From Butyrivibrio fibrisolvens (lineage in GTDB: Bacteria; Bacillota; Clostridia; Lachnospirales; Lachnospiraceae): a stretch of DNA of 64,000 nucleotides. Each line of letters opens with the position of its first letter. The stretch's first letter is position 1. The notes under the pieces were generated by a model. The model worked only from the letters and a program-made list of their open reading frames with translations. It was not told the DNA's origin and did no database searches. Both the position numbers and the translations under genes were made by a program. The stretch lies in the NCBI RefSeq assembly GCF_023206215.1, contig NZ_CP065800.1, positions 1,736,001 to 1,800,000 on the forward strand, given 5' to 3'. Below, in pieces: positions 62,972-64,000 of this stretch.

Positions 62972-63424
62972 ATGCGTTTTGTAATACAGGTAGTTACTGA
63001 TTCACAGGTTACAGTTGATGGTGAAGTTAAAGGGAAAATAGGCAAAGGCTTTATGGTCCTCATAGGAATAGGACATGAAGATACTAAAGAAATTGCTGAT
63101 GTAATGGTTAAGAAGATGCTAGGTCTTAGAATTTTTGCAGATGAAAACGGTAAGACCAATCTGTCTCTAGACAAAGTAGATGGACAGCTCCTTCTAATAT
63201 CGCAGTTTACTCTCTATGCAGATTGCAGACATGGTAATCGCCCGGGATTTACCGATGCTGCCGGACCCGAGCTTGCTAACGATCTATATGAATATATAAT
63301 TAGTAAATGTAAAGAGAAAGTACCTGTTGTCGAAAAAGGTGTATTTGGAGCAGATATGAAAGTAAGCCTTACCAATGATGGCCCATTTACTATTGTTCTT
63401 GATTCCAAAGATTTGATCAAATAA
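62972..63424 (+). CDS. dtd: D-aminoacyl-tRNA deacylase
   Basis: A 150-residue dimeric enzyme that removes D-amino acids (and glycine from tRNA-Ala) from mischarged t[28 protein letters not shown] contains the SQ.T motif, and [11 protein letters not shown] holds the Gly-cisPro motif of the active site. ATG 62972 gives the normal family N-terminus (MRFVIQVV). The frame is open further upstream, but that part overlaps the leader repeat. Confidence 0.94.
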   Translation: MRFVIQVVTDSQVTVDGEVKGKIGKGFMVLIGIGHEDTKEIADVMVKKMLGLRIFADENGKTNLSLDKVDGQLLLISQFTLYADCRHGNRPGFTDAAGPELANDLYEYIISKCKEKVPVVEKGVFGADMKVSLTNDGPFTIVLDSKDLIK

Positions 63425-63524
63425 AGATCTTATAGGTAGCATAAGTATACCTATGATATATTGATACAATTATTTGCTTTTACAACAGTATATTATTACC
63501 CTATTGATAAGGGGATTTGATTAC

Positions 63525-63791
63525 ATGATCAGAAAAGAAATGGTATTTTATGGCGGCGTTCAAGGCGTTGGTTTTCGTTATACTGCTTATCATATAGCCA
63601 ATAGCTTAGGGATTACAGGCTTTGTTCACAATGAATGGGACGGTTCAGTCAAAGCCCAGCTTCAAGGTGACAAAGAGCAGATCGATCTTTTTCTAGATCA
63701 GATTGGACGCGGAAGGTATATCAGTATTGATCGCATAGAGCAAAGAGATATACCTGTAGACGAGGATGAACGTACATTTAGGATTGAGTAA
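63525..63791 (+). CDS. acyP: Acylphosphatase
   Basis: An 88-residue enzyme that hydrolyses acyl phosphates. GGVQGVGFRYTAY carries the phosphate-binding loop and catalytic Arg; GFVHNEWDGSV carries the catalytic Asn. ATG 63525 with AAGGGG upstream is preferred to an in-frame start at 63474. It lies between dtd and trmK on the same strand. Confidence 0.93.
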   Translation: MIRKEMVFYGGVQGVGFRYTAYHIANSLGITGFVHNEWDGSVKAQLQGDKEQIDLFLDQIGRGRYISIDRIEQRDIPVDEDERTFRIE

Positions 63792-63799
63792 AAAGATAT

Positions 63800-64000
63800 A
63801 TGAATAAAAAAGAATTAGATAAAAATAGTCTTCCGCCTGTTTCAAACAGGCTCAAAACAGTAGCAGATATGGTGCCGGAAGGAAGTAAAATAGCGGATGT
63901 AGGGACAGATCATGGATTTGTCCCTATTTATCTTGCACTAAGTCATCGTATAGAACATGCCATTGCCATGGATGTACGAAAGGGACCGCTTGAAAGAGCA
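63800..64000 (+). CDS. trmK: tRNA (adenine22-N1)-methyltransferase TrmK (3' end outside window)
   Basis: The first 67 codons of a class I SAM methyltransferase. SNRLKTVADMVPEGSKIADVGTDHGFVPIYLAL matches the TrmK N-terminus and SAM-binding motif I, and AIAMDVRKGPLERA fits motif II. TrmK makes m1A22 in bacterial tRNAs. It starts nine bases after the acyP stop; the Shine-Dalgarno is weak, so coupled translation is likely. The window ends inside the gene. Confidence 0.85.
   Translation, partial: MNKKELDKNSLPPVSNRLKTVADMVPEGSKIADVGTDHGFVPIYLALSHRIEHAIAMDVRKGPLERA

Noticed and set aside
1..64000. CRISPR array, insertion sequence or prophage
   Set aside because: No regularly spaced repeats, transposase, integrase, terminase or capsid-like genes were found when reading both strands.

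Overview
The window looks like a chromosomal segment of a rumen- or gut-type Lachnospiraceae bacterium, most likely of the Butyrivibrio group. The signs are moderate-to-low GC, GGAGG ribosome-binding sites, a Clostridia-type dgt-dnaG-rpoD cluster, LPxTG and SLH surface proteins, several lineage-typical small proteins and many plant-polysaccharide genes. The genus is inferred from gene content only. I see no insertion sequence, prophage, CRISPR array or replication origin.

Layout. (1) Bases 1-21118 are an arabinan/pectin-side-chain locus: the end of a GH51 arabinofuranosidase, two ABC importers lying back to back (a giant binding protein with two permeases; two permeases with an ordinary binding lipoprotein) around an NHL/YIP1-like and a DUF5696-like protein, a LamG lipoprotein with a duplicated C-terminal module, a GH43 arabinanase lipoprotein, a small membrane protein and a convergent ArsR-type regulator. 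No ATPase is present, so a shared MsmK-type ATPase elsewhere is expected. (2) Bases 21404-31298 are mostly housekeeping: purA, a membrane-tethered HAD phosphatase, a LysR regulator, the infC-rpmI-rplT operon with an L20-type attenuator and an ATT start codon, pepD, a TetR regulator and a GH36 alpha-galactosidase. (3) Bases 31538-38830 hold a redox-disulfide protein, a TetM-like translational GTPase fused to a Rae1/YacP-like nuclease, tRNA-Pro(AGG), mecA behind a CIRCE-like operator, an arginase-fold protein, three tRNA-Leu genes and a coiled-coil protein. (4) Bases 38942-49277 are a sortase-assembled pilus locus: signal peptidase, giant tip pilin, major pilin, class C sortase, base pilin and a second sortase. 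(5) Bases 49393-57598 hold a DUF6465-like protein, an unknown protein, dgt-dnaG-rpoD, a YczE-like membrane protein and a convergent CE12-type esterase with SLH-like repeats. (6) Bases 57899-64000 are two hypB genes, a large flavin/Fe-S oxidoreductase, hypA, dtd, acyP and the start of trmK.

Two observations stand out. A repeated leader of about 60-68 bases lies directly against the start codons of unrelated genes (a sugar permease, dnaG, dtd; a truncated copy before the giant binding protein). It has a 7-bp hairpin with one compensatory change, a loop able to pair with CTCGCG just upstream of the Shine-Dalgarno (a predicted pseudoknot), and it supplies the Shine-Dalgarno itself. Second, one protein joins a TetM-family GTPase to a Rae1-type A-site endonuclease, suggesting a ribosome-acting mRNA-cleaving factor. 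Three tRNA genes with A34 anticodons (Pro AGG, two Leu AAG) also suggest wider inosine decoding than in most bacteria.
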